A program made the position numbers and the translations under genes. From CAXBMB01 sp963976695 (lineage in GTDB: Bacteria > Pseudomonadota > Alphaproteobacteria > Kiloniellales > DSM-21159): a stretch of 64,000 nucleotides of DNA. The stretch lies in NCBI GenBank assembly GCA_963976695.1, contig CAXBMB010000016.1, positions 1 to 64,000 on the forward strand, written 5' to 3'. Each line of letters begins with the position of its first letter. Within the stretch, counting starts at the first letter, position 1. The notes beneath the pieces are model-generated. The model searched no databases, was not told where the DNA came from, and saw only the letters and a program-made list of their open reading frames with translations. Shown here one piece after another: positions 16,224-25,094 of the stretch.

Positions 16224-16418
16224 CGTGCCGTCCTTCGCCTCTGGCTTTTTGTAACAACTCGGGTCCTACTACCTTCCTCTGCAGGAAAGTCAAGCATCTC
16301 ATTCGCTTGCTAATTTTTATTGATCAATTTCACACTATAGGAGCAGTCTGAGGAAAATTTGAACCGGCAATCTGACGCACATCCGGGCCGCCCGGCCCAA
16401 GGAGAAAGTCCCGCCCTG
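16224..16418. promoter_or_regulatory. Divergent AT-rich promoter region
   Basis: The stretch 16290-16350 (containing TTGCTAATTTTTATTGATCA and CACACTATAGGAG) is markedly AT-rich and lies between the leftward cytochrome gene and the rightward NlpC/P60 gene. Individual -35 and -10 boxes cannot be assigned with confidence. TTGATCAA is present but lacks the four-base spacer of an FNR site. Confidence 0.4.
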
Positions 16419-17300
16419 ATGACCCAACTGGACACGCAACTTGATCGGCGTCTTTTCGCCTACCGCGACGACCTGGCGGATGCCCGACTTCGCGGCCAGG
16501 TACGGGCCGACCGCTTCGTCGACGGCGACACCGCCGAGCTTTCCCCGACCGTCCCCTGGGGCCTGGCGGGCCTGCGCCCCCGGCCCGATGAGCGTGCGGA
16601 ACTGGATAGTCAACTGATGGCGGGGGAACGGCTTCGGGTGTTTGAGCGTCGCAACGGCTGGGCCTGGGTGCAGAGCGAGCTGGACGGCTATGTCGGCTAC
16701 CTGGCCCACTCTCTCCTGGCCCCGCCAACGCCCCCTCCAACCCACTGGTTGGCCGCGCTGCGCAGCCCGATCCAACCGGAACCCCGCTTGAAGGCCGCGC
16801 CGCAAGGTTTTTATCACTGCACCACCCCTGTTACCCTTATAGGCGAGAAAAACGGCTACGGCGAACTGGCCTCCGGCGGCTGGATTTTCCTGCCGCACCT
16901 GCGCGAAATCGGCGACTGGCTGGAAAGCCCGGTCGCTGTGGCGCGCAAATTTCTCGGCGCGCCCTATGTCTGGGCCGGGCGCTCGAGCTTGGGTCTGGAC
17001 TGCTCCGCGCTGCTGCAATTGAGCCACGCCGCCTGCGGTCTGGCGCTGCATCGCGACACCGACCAGCAGGCCGCCGACGACCGCACCGGGCGGCGCCTGC
17101 CCGCCGACAGCCGCCCGCGGGCCGGCGATCTGATCTACTGGAAAGGCCACACCGCCATCGCCCTCGATGGCGAGAGGGTGATCAACGCCACCGCCCATTA
17201 CTTGCAAGTGGTGATCGAGCCGTTGGCCGACCTGGACGCCCGGGCGCGCCGCGAGGACCCCGCCGGCATTCTGCTGCTGCGCCGGCCCGAGCGGCGATAA
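16419..17300 (+). CDS. C40-family NlpC/P60 peptidase with bacterial SH3 domains
   Basis: A 293-residue cell-wall hydrolase. The N-terminal half has SH3-like segments (ADARLRGQVRADRFVDG, then ERNGWAWVQ-like WAWVQSELDGYVGYL). The C-terminal NlpC/P60 domain has the catalytic Cys195 in SLGLDCSALLQ, the His244 in GDLIYWKGHTAIAL, and a third polar position near His260. The family cleaves gamma-D-glutamyl-diamino acid bonds in peptidoglycan. No signal peptide is visible, as in many homologues of this type, so action on imported muropeptides is possible. The ATG at 16419 begins the conserved part; a TTG at 16359 after GAGGAAAA is a credible alternative. Confidence 0.85.
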   Translation: MTQLDTQLDRRLFAYRDDLADARLRGQVRADRFVDGDTAELSPTVPWGLAGLRPRPDERAELDSQLMAGERLRVFERRNGWAWVQSELDGYVGYLAHSLLAPPTPPPTHWLAALRSPIQPEPRLKAAPQGFYHCTTPVTLIGEKNGYGELASGGWIFLPHLREIGDWLESPVAVARKFLGAPYVWAGRSSLGLDCSALLQLSHAACGLALHRDTDQQAADDRTGRRLPADSRPRAGDLIYWKGHTAIALDGERVINATAHYLQVVIEPLADLDARARREDPAGILLLRRPERR

Positions 17301-17634
17301 CCGAAACGCCCCGGTGATCCGCTTGCCGACCGCCGGATCGGCGGCGCGAAAATGCGTTCGCGCGACATTGGCTCTTTTCATCTCGCAAGCGTTATGCTCG
17401 AATGGGAACAACGCTTCCGGCGCGCGTCCTCCCCCAGGAAAGGGAGGCCGAGGAGTCGGAAAAAAACGCGCGAGTGATCGAGCAAGAAGGCAGCGCTCTG
17501 CGCTTCCACCCTGTGGTTGATCACCCGCCAACAGATGGATCAGAGGCCAGGTCACGGTGCAAACGGCCTCACCAAGTGATGCCGGTTAGACCGATCCGGC
17601 TTTCGGGCGAACGCCAGCCCCGTGGGAGAGTTGA
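17301..17634. other. Spacer of 334 bp upstream of moaA
   Basis: It contains a reverse-oriented copy of the dispersed palindromic element (about 17486-17520) and the sequence GACCGATCCGGCTTTCGGG near 17589-17607, which resembles sequence beside another copy before rsgA. I looked for a molybdenum-cofactor riboswitch because of moaA but cannot match its conserved core, so none is called. Confidence 0.45.
17486..17520 (-). repeat. Dispersed intergenic palindromic element, copy C
   Basis: Read on the minus strand it contains CCACAGGGTGGAAGCGC, AGA, then GCGCTGCCTTCTT, aligning with the copy at 21135-21168 around the GTGGAAGCGC-N3-GCGCT core. It is more diverged than copies A and B. Confidence 0.55.
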
Positions 17635-18675
17635 ATGAATTATCCGAGCCCCGACGGCCAATCTGTCCTGCCGCTCATCGACCCCTACGAGCGCATGATT
17701 GACTACCTGCGGGTTTCCGTCACCGACCGCTGTGATTTTCGCTGCGTCTATTGCATGTCGGAGAACATGTCCTTCCTGCCAAAGTCCGAGGTGCTTTCAC
17801 TGGAGGAACTGGACCGGCTGTGCAGCAGCTTCGTCCACCTGGGCGTCAAGAAACTTCGCCTGACCGGCGGCGAACCTCTGGTGCGCCGGGACATCATGTG
17901 GCTGATCAAACGGCTGTCGCGCCATCTCGAGTCCGGCCAGTTAAACGAACTGACCTTGACCACCAACGGCTCCCAGCTCTCGCGCTACGCCAATGATTTG
18001 GCGGCCTGCGGTGTGCAACGCCTCAACGTGTCGCTGGACACTCTCCAAGCCGACAAGTTTTTGGAAATCACCCGCTGGGGCAAATTCGACAAGGTCATGG
18101 CCGGGCTGCAAGCCGCCAAGAAGGCGGGAATCGCCATCAAGCTGAACTGTGTCGCGGTGAAGGGCGTCAACGACGATGAAATCCACCAGCTGGTGCAGTA
18201 CTGCGGCGATGAAGGGTTCGACCTGACCTTCATCGAAGTGATGCCCATGGGCGACATTGGCAACGAAGCGCGGCTCGACCAGTACTATCCGCTGTCCCAA
18301 CTGCAGCAGGATCTGGCGGAACGCTGGACCTTGGTGGAAAGCAGCCACCGCACCGGCGGCCCGGCGCGCTATCTTCGCTGCCAGGAAACCGGCGGACGCA
18401 TCGGCTTCATCACGCCGCTGACCCACAATTTTTGTGAAAGCTGCAACCGGGTGCGCCTGACCTGTACCGGCACGCTCTATCTCTGCCTGGGGCAGGAAGA
18501 TTCAGCCGACCTGCGCGGCGTCTTGCGGGCCAGCGACGACGACCGGGTGCTGGCCCAGGCGATTCGCGACGCCATCGACAAAAAGCCCAAGGGCCACGAC
18601 TTCATCATCGACCGCGACAAGGGCGTGATGACCTCCTCCAACGGCGCCCGTTTCATGAGCACCACCGGCGGCTAA
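17635..18675 (+). CDS. moaA: GTP 3',8-cyclase MoaA
   Basis: A 346-residue radical-SAM enzyme for the first step of molybdopterin synthesis, converting GTP to 3',8-cyclo-GTP. The SAM cluster motif CDFRCVYC gives Cys33, Cys37 and Cys40; LRLTGGEPLVRRD follows. The C-terminal cluster that binds substrate has Cys267, Cys270 and Cys284 (NFCESCNRVRL, then LYLC). The protein ends in the Gly-Gly tail needed for activity. GGGAGAG lies just before the ATG. It stands apart from other moa genes but fits the Mo/W-enzyme theme of this region. Confidence 0.96.
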   Translation: MNYPSPDGQSVLPLIDPYERMIDYLRVSVTDRCDFRCVYCMSENMSFLPKSEVLSLEELDRLCSSFVHLGVKKLRLTGGEPLVRRDIMWLIKRLSRHLESGQLNELTLTTNGSQLSRYANDLAACGVQRLNVSLDTLQADKFLEITRWGKFDKVMAGLQAAKKAGIAIKLNCVAVKGVNDDEIHQLVQYCGDEGFDLTFIEVMPMGDIGNEARLDQYYPLSQLQQDLAERWTLVESSHRTGGPARYLRCQETGGRIGFITPLTHNFCESCNRVRLTCTGTLYLCLGQEDSADLRGVLRASDDDRVLAQAIRDAIDKKPKGHDFIIDRDKGVMTSSNGARFMSTTGG

Positions 18676-19070
18676 CGCAACCGCCGCCGCTTCCACCGGA
18701 ATTTCCCACCGGGATTGCCCACCGGGCCGCCGCCGACCGGCCGCCGGCCCCCGCGACGAGCCCGCTGGCCTACCGCAACTGTGGTAAGCCGGCGGCCGTT
18801 CAGGTCGCCGTTGTTGCAAGATTTCCCCCTTTGCCCCAAGCTATCGCCATGTTCACGCCTTGGTTATTGAATAGCGGGGGTCACCCGATAAAAATTTCAA
18901 GCCGCTCCCGATGGGACGAGGTGTTGATCGTCTGCGCACGGATTGATTTCACGCCCTAGAAAGTGATCGGAGCCGCCTGGCTGTCCCGCCCCGGGCCGCG
19001 ACGCCCTGGTCCGGACGATCCTTTGCCGTGACGAACATTATTCACCAAGAGCTTTGAAGAAAGATCTCCC
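18676..19070. other. Spacer of 395 bp before the aminotransferase gene
   Basis: No coding sequence is convincing. GC-rich sequence follows moaA; an AT-richer patch near 18862-18900 (TTATTGAATAGC, GATAAAAATTTCAAG) may hold a promoter. The ribosome-binding site of the next gene is within AAGAAAGATCTCCC. Confidence 0.4.
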
Positions 19071-20456
19071 ATGAGCGAACAAACCGTGCGCAATTCCACC
19101 CAGCGTTGGAAGGATCTGGACGTCCGCCACCACCTGGCCCCCTTTACCGACTATAAGCAGATCAAGGTCGACGGGGACGGTGCGCGCATCATCACCTCCG
19201 CCAAGGGGGTGTTTCTGACCGATTCCGAGGGCAATAAAATTCTCGACGGCATGGCCGGACTCTGGTGCGTCAACCTTGGCTATGGCCGGGATGAATTGGC
19301 CCAGGTGGCCTACGAGCAAATGAAAGAGTTGCCCTACTATAACTCCTTCTTCAAAACCACCACGCCGCCGACGGTCGAACTGGCGGAAAAACTTTCCAGC
19401 CTAACCCCGAAAGGCTTGGATTACATTTTCTACGGCTCTTCGGGTTCGGAATCCAACGACACCGTCATGCGGATGGTGCGCTTCTACTGGAACCAAGCGG
19501 GAAAACCAGAGAAAACCCACTTTATCAGCCGCAATCTGGCCTACCACGGCTCGACCTTGGCCGGGGCTTCGCTGGGCGGAATGACCGCCATGCAGGAAGG
19601 CTTCGGCCTGCCGCTGCCCGGCATCCATCACGTCACCCCGCCCTATTGGTACGACCTGGGCGGCGACATGACGCCGGAGGAATTTGGCATCAAGGCGGCC
19701 AAGGCGGTGGAGGAGAAAATCCTCGAGATCGGCGCCGACAAGGTTGCTGCGTTCATCGGCGAACCGATTCAGGGCGCCGGCGGCGTGATCATTCCGCCCG
19801 CCGGCTACTGGGCGGAGATTCAGCGCATCTGCCGGCAATATGATGTGCTGATCATCGCCGATGAGGTGATTTGCGGATTTGGCCGCACCGGCAAGATGTT
19901 CGGCTGCCAGACCTTCGGCATCCGGCCGGACATGATGACCATGGCCAAGGGCATCACCTCGGGCTACCAGCCGCTGTCGGCCGTCGCGGTCAGCGACAAA
20001 ATCGGCAAGACCCTGATTGACCGGGGCGGCGAGTTCTTCCACGGCTATACCTATTCCGGCCATCCGGTGGCCTGCGCGGTCGCGCTGAAGAACATTCAGT
20101 TGATCGAGGAAGGCGGCTATCTGGCGCAGATCGAAACCGTCACCGGTCCTCACCTGGCCAAGCGGCTGGCGGGCCTGAAGGATCATCCCCTGGTTGGCGA
20201 GGTCCGGTCGATCGGACTGATCGGCGCGGTGGAAATGGTCAAGAACAAGCAAACCCGGGAGCGCTTCGAGAACGATGGCGCGGTTGGCGCACGCTGCCGC
20301 GACCACTGCGTGGCCAACGGCATCATGCTGCGCGCCGTGCGCGACGCCATGGTGATGTCGCCGCCGCTGATCATCACGGTGCAGGAAATTGACAGCCTGA
20401 TCGACAAGTTGACTCTGGCGCTGGACGCCACGGCGCGGGACTTGAAGGTCCTGTAA
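19071..20456 (+). CDS. Class-III omega-aminotransferase (putrescine/amine:pyruvate type)
   Basis: A 461-residue PLP enzyme of fold type I. Landmarks are GSSGSESNDTVMRM (phosphate-binding), YHGSTLAGASLGGM, IADEVICGFGRTGKMFG with the cofactor Asp, and the PLP lysine Lys293 in MAKGITSGYQPLSA. GYTYSGHPVACAVAL is the usual downstream block. The overall pattern is that of aminotransferases taking terminal amines such as putrescine, with pyruvate as acceptor. Exact donor is uncertain; beta-alanine or taurine types remain possible. It is alone on its strand and is followed by a strong hairpin shared with the convergent acetyltransferase. Confidence 0.88.
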   Translation: MSEQTVRNSTQRWKDLDVRHHLAPFTDYKQIKVDGDGARIITSAKGVFLTDSEGNKILDGMAGLWCVNLGYGRDELAQVAYEQMKELPYYNSFFKTTTPPTVELAEKLSSLTPKGLDYIFYGSSGSESNDTVMRMVRFYWNQAGKPEKTHFISRNLAYHGSTLAGASLGGMTAMQEGFGLPLPGIHHVTPPYWYDLGGDMTPEEFGIKAAKAVEEKILEIGADKVAAFIGEPIQGAGGVIIPPAGYWAEIQRICRQYDVLIIADEVICGFGRTGKMFGCQTFGIRPDMMTMAKGITSGYQPLSAVAVSDKIGKTLIDRGGEFFHGYTYSGHPVACAVALKNIQLIEEGGYLAQIETVTGPHLAKRLAGLKDHPLVGEVRSIGLIGAVEMVKNKQTRERFENDGAVGARCRDHCVANGIMLRAVRDAMVMSPPLIITVQEIDSLIDKLTLALDATARDLKVL

Positions 20457-20484
20457 TCGCCGCTGCCGTCCGGGGCCGCTTACC

Positions 20485-20515
20485 TGACGCGCCGCCAAAG
20501 CCAGGCGGCGCGTCA
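20485..20515. terminator. Hairpin between convergent genes
   Basis: TGACGCGCCGCC (20485-20496) and GGCGGCGCGTCA (20504-20515) form a perfect 12-bp stem with a 7-base loop, placed between the convergent aminotransferase and acetyltransferase genes. No T-run follows on the plus strand. Confidence 0.6.
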
Positions 20516-20536
20516 CAAAACCCGGGCGGCGGCGGG

Positions 20537-21061
20537 TTAGCCCCGCCCGACGATCCGGCTGCGCCGCTCAAGCAGCAGCACGTCGCGCCAGCGGCCCGGG
20601 GCCGGGCCAGGGCCGGCAAGGCTGCGGCCGATCTTTTCCCGGCAGCCGACGATCCGAAAGCCATGGGCTTGATGCAGGCCGACCGACGCCGCGTTTTCCG
20701 GGAAAATTCCGGCCTGAAGCGTCCATAGGCCCGCCGCTTCCGCGCTGTCGATCAACTGGCCCAGCAACCGCCCTCCCAGACCTTGGCCGCGCCGGGCCCG
20801 CGCCACATAGATCGAAACTTCCGCCACGCCGGCATAGTCGGCGCGGCTGGAATAGGGCGATAAAGCGGCCCAGCCCAGCACCGTTTCGCGGTCGTCCAGG
20901 GCCACCCAGCGACAGACCGCCAAATGCTGGCGATCCCAATCTTGCCAAGACCCGGCCTTTTGCCGGAACGACGCAAGACCTGAATCCAGCCCCTCCTGAT
21001 AGATCGCCAACACCGCCTGGCCATGGGCGGCTGTCATCGGAAGCAACGCAAGCTCTGGCAT
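20537..21061 (-). CDS. GNAT N-acetyltransferase, phosphinothricin/methionine-sulfoximine type
   Basis: A 174-residue GNAT protein. The acetyl-CoA pyrophosphate loop RRGQGLGG is at residues 90-97, followed by LLGQLI. EVSIYVARA precedes it, and AGIFPENAASVGLHQAHGF is characteristic of the PAT/MddA subgroup, which acetylates methionine sulfone, methionine sulfoximine or phosphinothricin. Substrate is inferred from subgroup only. The ATG at 21061 has AAGGA about 9 bases upstream; the in-frame sequence further upstream is low-quality and overlaps the rsgA leader. Confidence 0.85.
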   Translation of the reverse strand: MPELALLPMTAAHGQAVLAIYQEGLDSGLASFRQKAGSWQDWDRQHLAVCRWVALDDRETVLGWAALSPYSSRADYAGVAEVSIYVARARRGQGLGGRLLGQLIDSAEAAGLWTLQAGIFPENAASVGLHQAHGFRIVGCREKIGRSLAGPGPAPGRWRDVLLLERRSRIVGRG

Positions 21062-21134
21062 GGGCGGGTGTCCTTGGGCAGTGAACAAGAAAGCTGGAGG
21101 CCCGCCGCTGCTTAGGCTATGGCTAGAGGATGAT

Positions 21135-21168
21135 TCACGACAGAGTGGAAGCGCGGCGCGCTTCTTCC
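21135..21168 (+). repeat. Dispersed intergenic palindromic element, copy B
   Basis: Pattern TCACGACAGA-GTG-GAAGCGC-GGC-GCGCTTCTTCC. The 7-bp arms GAAGCGC and GCGCTTC flank a 3-base loop. It matches copy A (11625-11658) at 28 of 34 positions. CTGAACCGATCCGACTCTCG follows about 30 bases later, resembling sequence seen beside copy C. Confidence 0.75.
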
Positions 21169-21271
21169 TTCGCCGTTCACCCCGCCAATCGGCTGAACCG
21201 ATCCGACTCTCGGAGGTGAAACTAGGACAAGACCGCCAGCGCCTGGGAGTTGATAAGAATGAACAACAATT

Positions 21272-22393
21272 GTGACTGAAAAGACCGACCCGTCGGACGT
21301 CCCGCCGGCGCGCCAAGCCCAGACGCCCACGCCGTCCGAGGCGGGCAACGCGCTGGCCGACCTGGGGTGGTCCGGCTTCTATTGCGATCAGCTTGACCCG
21401 ACGGAATTGGCCCAGAGCCAACCGGCCCGGATCATGGCGCACAATGGCCAGGAAATCACCCTGTCGGCCCCCTCGGGCACGCGGCGCCTGCAACTGGCCG
21501 GCAAGTTCACCAAGGGCGATCGCCAAGACCGGCCGACGGTGGGCGACTGGGTGCTGCTGGAGCGCGACAGCGGTCAGTTACAGCGCGTGCTGCGCCGCAA
21601 AAGTCTGTTCAAGCGCAAACTGCCCAGCGACGCCAACGCCGTGCAGCTGATTGCCGCCAATGTCGACACGCTTTTCATCGTCACCTCCTGTAACCAGGAC
21701 TTCAACCTCTCCCGGTTGGAGCGCTATTTGGCGCTGGCCCATGAATCCGCCGTCACCCCGGTGCTGCTGCTGACCAAAGCCGATCTCTGCGACGACCCCA
21801 AGCCCTATCTGCGGGCGGTGGCGGAACTGGGCGAGGAACTGCCGGTGGAACTGCTCAACGCCACGGACCCGGACGCGGTCGTCGCGCTGTTGCAGTGGTG
21901 CGGCGCGGGGCAAACTATCGCCCTGATGGGCTCCTCGGGCACCGGAAAGTCCACCTTAATCAACAGCCTGTTGCGCGAAGAACGGCAGGCCACCGGCAGC
22001 ATTCGACAAGACGACGCCAAGGGTCGCCACACCACCACCCACCGCTCGCTTCATCTGCTGTCCCAGGGCGGCCTGCTGCTGGACAGCCCGGGCATCCGCG
22101 AACTGAACTTGACCGGGATCAGCATCGGATTGAGCCAGGCGTTTGCCGACATTGCCGCCCTGATGGCCGCCTGCCGCTTTTCCCGCTGCACCCATCAACA
22201 GGAACCGGGCTGCGCCGTGCAGGCGGCCTTGGCGGCAGGCAGTCTGGAAACGCGGCGCTGGGAGAATTTCCAGAAGCTCCAGGCCGAACAGGATCTGGAG
22301 ACGACGAAAACCACCCAGCGCCGGGAACGCCGGGCGCCCTACGACCGGCCCAACCGGCCAGGCAAGGACGGCGCCAAGAAACGCCGGCGCTGA
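21272..22393 (+). CDS. rsgA: Small ribosomal subunit biogenesis GTPase RsgA
   Basis: A 373-residue circularly permuted GTPase that helps late 30S subunit maturation. In order: an N-terminal OB-fold (VGDWVLLERDS near 90-100), the G4 motif TKAD (168-171), the P-loop GSSGTGKS (220-227), the switch-I region GRHTTTHR (251-258), G3 DSPG (271-274), and the C-terminal zinc knuckle with Cys301, Cys306, His308 and Cys314. The tail is Arg/Lys-rich and may touch rRNA. The start is a GTG at 21272 with no strong Shine-Dalgarno; the first 30 residues are not conserved, so a later start cannot be excluded. Confidence 0.93.
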   Translation: MTEKTDPSDVPPARQAQTPTPSEAGNALADLGWSGFYCDQLDPTELAQSQPARIMAHNGQEITLSAPSGTRRLQLAGKFTKGDRQDRPTVGDWVLLERDSGQLQRVLRRKSLFKRKLPSDANAVQLIAANVDTLFIVTSCNQDFNLSRLERYLALAHESAVTPVLLLTKADLCDDPKPYLRAVAELGEELPVELLNATDPDAVVALLQWCGAGQTIALMGSSGTGKSTLINSLLREERQATGSIRQDDAKGRHTTTHRSLHLLSQGGLLLDSPGIRELNLTGISIGLSQAFADIAALMAACRFSRCTHQQEPGCAVQAALAAGSLETRRWENFQKLQAEQDLETTKTTQRRERRAPYDRPNRPGKDGAKKRRR

Positions 22394-22576
22394 TCGCTAT
22401 CGGTCTGAACGCCCACGGACGAAGGGGAGAAACCCTCAAAACCAGCGAAAAGAACACTTGCAGGCAGCGCCCCGGATGCTTAGGTTCCGCTCCACGTTCC
22501 GCCCGCCCGCGCGAATGAACCGGCCAGTGTTACCCCTGGCTGTCCAGCGGGATCGGACGGCGCGCCCCGATGATGG
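22394..22576. other. Spacer between rsgA and tRNA-Thr
   Basis: It presumably carries the tRNA promoter, but no consensus -35/-10 pair stands out. No reading frame is convincing. Confidence 0.3.
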
Positions 22577-22652
<76 letters not shown>

Positions 22653-22672
22653 TTATCTTCAATGAGTTAGCA

Positions 22673-22718
22673 AATTTGGTTCCGCACTAATTTTGAATTT
22701 GGTTCCGTTTTTGGTTCC
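22673..22718. repeat. Three TTTGGTTCC repeats next to tRNA 3' end
   Basis: AATTTGGTTCCG occurs at 22673-22684 and 22696-22707, and TTTTTGGTTCC ends at 22718. They lie 20-66 bases after the tRNA-Thr CCA end in an AT-rich patch unlike the surroundings. Similar short repeats often flank tRNA integration sites, but no integrase gene or second attachment copy is visible here. Confidence 0.6.
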
Positions 22719-22784
22719 AATTGCGGCCAGCGCGGCACGACGACGGCCGAGCGAAATACCCGCCGCGGCGCTTGTGGTTGTCGA

Positions 22785-23798
22785 TCACACTTTAATGCGC
22801 GTGGTTCCCCGCACGATCAGCATTCCCGGCTCGGCGTGCGTCTCGGCCGCCAGCGCCGGGTTGTCCAGATGGCTCACCAGGATGTCGAGGGAGCGCGCCG
22901 TCATGCGGTTGATCCGTTGGCGGACCGTGGTCAGATCATAGGCTGGCCATTTCGCCGTGGGAATATCGTCGAAGCCGACCACCGAGACGTCTTCGGGCAC
23001 ACGCAGCCCCAACTCGCGGCGAATCGCATCCAGCGCGCCCAGCGCGGTGATGTCGTTGGCGCAGAAGATAGCGTCCGGCGGATCGGACCGCAGCATGAGC
23101 CGCTTCGCCGCCTCCCGTCCGCCCTGGTAACTGTAGTTTCCCGGCTCGATAATGACATCGCTTTCGCCCTGCTCCGCCAGCCACTGGCAGTAGCCGTGCT
23201 GACGGTCCACGTTGGTGGAGGTGTTCTCAATGCCGGTGATATAGGCGAACCGCCGGTGCCCCGCCCGATGCAGCAGGTCGGCCACCGACCGCCCGCCCGC
23301 CAGGTTGTCGCAAACCACGGCGTTGACGTTGGAATCATTGACAAGGCGGTTGAACAGCAGCACCGGCAGCCGCGCCCGGCGGCACTCGACCACGGCTTCC
23401 GACGATAGCGTCGCCGAGGTGATGACCGCGCCCTCGACGCGGTATTGAAGGACGCGGCGGATCACCTCGTCGACGCTGTGCTCGGGCGTGACGGAAAAGA
23501 ACAACAGCTGCTTTCCCAACCCCTGCAGCCGGGTGCTGAAGGCGTGCAGCACCTCCGGGTAGAAGGGATTCGACAGATCTCCCATCACCATGGCGAAGAT
23601 CCCCGAGCGCTGCGTGATGAGGCTGCGCGCCAAAGCGTTGGGGCTGTAGCTCAACCGCGCCGCCGCGTCGAGAATACGACGGCGCTTGTCCTCGGAAATG
23701 CTGGCGTTGGGCGTGAATGCCCGCGACACCGCCGATTGCGACACACCGGCCGCCGCGGCGACATCGGCGGCGGTAACTGTCTTGCGTCCGCGATTCAA
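22785..23798 (-). CDS. LacI-family transcriptional regulator
   Basis: A 337-residue repressor. Residues about 7-28 are the LacI HTH (VTAADVAAAAGVSQSAVSRA) with the hinge helix SPNALARSL. The ligand-binding part has family segments FAMVMGDLSNPFYPEVL, CDNLAGGRSVADLL, YITGIENTSTN, DAIFCANDITALGALDA and SVVGFDDIPTAKW. It is divergent from the TAXI-TRAP gene across 244 bp that contains two inverted repeats, so it probably controls the transporter and the three downstream enzymes, releasing on binding the transported substrate or an intermediate. The ligand is unknown. Confidence 0.93.
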   Translation of the reverse strand: MNRGRKTVTAADVAAAAGVSQSAVSRAFTPNASISEDKRRRILDAAARLSYSPNALARSLITQRSGIFAMVMGDLSNPFYPEVLHAFSTRLQGLGKQLLFFSVTPEHSVDEVIRRVLQYRVEGAVITSATLSSEAVVECRRARLPVLLFNRLVNDSNVNAVVCDNLAGGRSVADLLHRAGHRRFAYITGIENTSTNVDRQHGYCQWLAEQGESDVIIEPGNYSYQGGREAAKRLMLRSDPPDAIFCANDITALGALDAIRRELGLRVPEDVSVVGFDDIPTAKWPAYDLTTVRQRINRMTARSLDILVSHLDNPALAAETHAEPGMLIVRGTTRIKV

Positions 23799-23819
23799 AA
23801 CCTAGCACTCCCATTGATT

Positions 23820-23834
23820 TTGCAAATTATGCAA
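23820..23834. promoter_or_regulatory. Candidate LacI operator 1
   Basis: TTGCA-AATTA-TGCAA, a 15-bp inverted repeat 22 bases upstream of the LacI gene start, placed to autoregulate it. Confidence 0.5.
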
Positions 23835-23958
23835 CAGCCCTCCAGAAACGGCAATAACAAATAAATTCACAGCGTTATGAAAGATTTACTCGTTCTAATG
23901 TGGCATTTTGGTAAATTTTCAACCTTTTTCCATTGACCTGATTTGCACCCGTCGATAC

Positions 23959-23982
23959 CATTTTGCAATCGTATTCAAAATG
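23959..23982. promoter_or_regulatory. Candidate LacI operator 2
   Basis: CATTTTG and CAAAATG form perfect 7-bp inverted arms around CAATCGTATT, whose AAT/ATT also pair. It lies about 60 bases before the TAXI-TRAP start. It may be the operator controlling the rightward catabolic operon. Confidence 0.5.
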
Positions 23983-24042
23983 AACCGCGCCAAGCGGCCG
24001 ACGCCACGCCGGGGCACACCGGCTTCCAGAGGAGACACGTCT

Positions 24043-25014
24043 ATGACCATCGGCTTCAAGTTTTTGAGAACCCTCACGCTTACCGCCCTCGGCGCCGGAA
24101 TGCTGGCGAGCGCCGCACAGGCCCAGACACGCCTGGCGTTCGGCGCGACCAACGCCCAGTCGGCGCACTACGCCTACTTTGCCGCCTTGGCCAAGGTGGT
24201 GAACGCCGCCTATCCCGACATCCAGGCCTCGGTGGTGGAAACCGGCGCCACCGTCGACAACCTCAGACGCATGGCGCGCGACCAGCTCGACATCGGCCTG
24301 ATCACCACCAGCACGCTCTACCAGGCCTACAACGGCTTGAACGACTTCGAAAGCCGCCCCATCAAGTCCAGGCTGCTGTGGGCCTACTCGCTGGCGCCGC
24401 AGAATCTGGTGGTACGCCGCGACAGCGGCATCACCGAGATCAGCCAGCTTGCCGGCAAGCGCTTCGGACCCGGCCAGCGCGGATCGTCCACCGAGGCGAC
24501 ATCCGTGGCGGTCATGAACCTGTTCGGCGTTTCCCCCGACTGGATGCGCGGTTCCAACGGCGAACTGGCCGCCGCCATCAAGGACGGCCGCGCGGTCGGC
24601 TTCATCAAGTCGGCGGTCGGCACCCGCTTCGACGCGCTAACCACCGACATCGCCACCTTCACCCCCGTGCAGGTGCTGGGGATCAATGACGCGCAGAAGG
24701 CGCGGATCGCGGCGAAGCTGCCCGAACTGTCCCTGGTCGACATGCCCGGCGGCAAGATGGAAAACAGCGGCCCCTACACCACCTGGGGCTTCATGATCGG
24801 CGTGTCCGCCGCCCCCGGCATGGACGATGAAACAGCTTACAAGCTGGTCAAGGCGATCATGGAGGATGACAAGGAGCAAGCGACCGCCTTCCCGCCGGTC
24901 AAGGGCCAGAATCTGGCCGAGCTGACCCTCCAGTACGCCACGTCGCCGCTGCATCCCGGCGCCGTCCGCTACTACGAAGAAGTCGGCCTGACCGTCCCCG
25001 ACCGTCTGAAATAG
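24043..25014 (+). CDS. TAXI-family TRAP transporter solute-binding protein
   Basis: A 323-residue periplasmic protein with signal peptide (RTLTLTALGAGMLASAAQA, cleavage after about residue 27). Family features are ATNAQSAHYAYFAALAKVVN, the repeated VVETGATVDNLRRM, the QLDIGLITTSTLYQAYNG segment, and FGPGQRGSSTEATSVAVM, which recalls the TAXI phosphate-like binding loop. AGAGGAG sits 8 bases before the ATG. It hands its ligand to the fused permease encoded 80 bp downstream. TAXI proteins bind varied carboxylates or amino acids; the ligand here is probably the compound degraded by the next three enzymes. Confidence 0.9.
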   Translation: MTIGFKFLRTLTLTALGAGMLASAAQAQTRLAFGATNAQSAHYAYFAALAKVVNAAYPDIQASVVETGATVDNLRRMARDQLDIGLITTSTLYQAYNGLNDFESRPIKSRLLWAYSLAPQNLVVRRDSGITEISQLAGKRFGPGQRGSSTEATSVAVMNLFGVSPDWMRGSNGELAAAIKDGRAVGFIKSAVGTRFDALTTDIATFTPVQVLGINDAQKARIAAKLPELSLVDMPGGKMENSGPYTTWGFMIGVSAAPGMDDETAYKLVKAIMEDDKEQATAFPPVKGQNLAELTLQYATSPLHPGAVRYYEEVGLTVPDRLK

Positions 25015-25094
25015 TCCCCTTCACCCCGGGCGCGGCCATCTGAACCGCGCCCGGGATTCGGCCCACAGCTTCCCCCCCTCACCGGAGGAACGTT

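Noticed and set aside
16310..16330. FNR-type site TTGATCAA in the cytochrome/NlpC promoter
   Set aside because: The half-sites touch without the four-base spacer required.
17301..17634. Molybdenum-cofactor riboswitch upstream of moaA
   Set aside because: The leader has hairpins, but they belong to the dispersed palindromic element; the conserved Moco core cannot be matched by eye.
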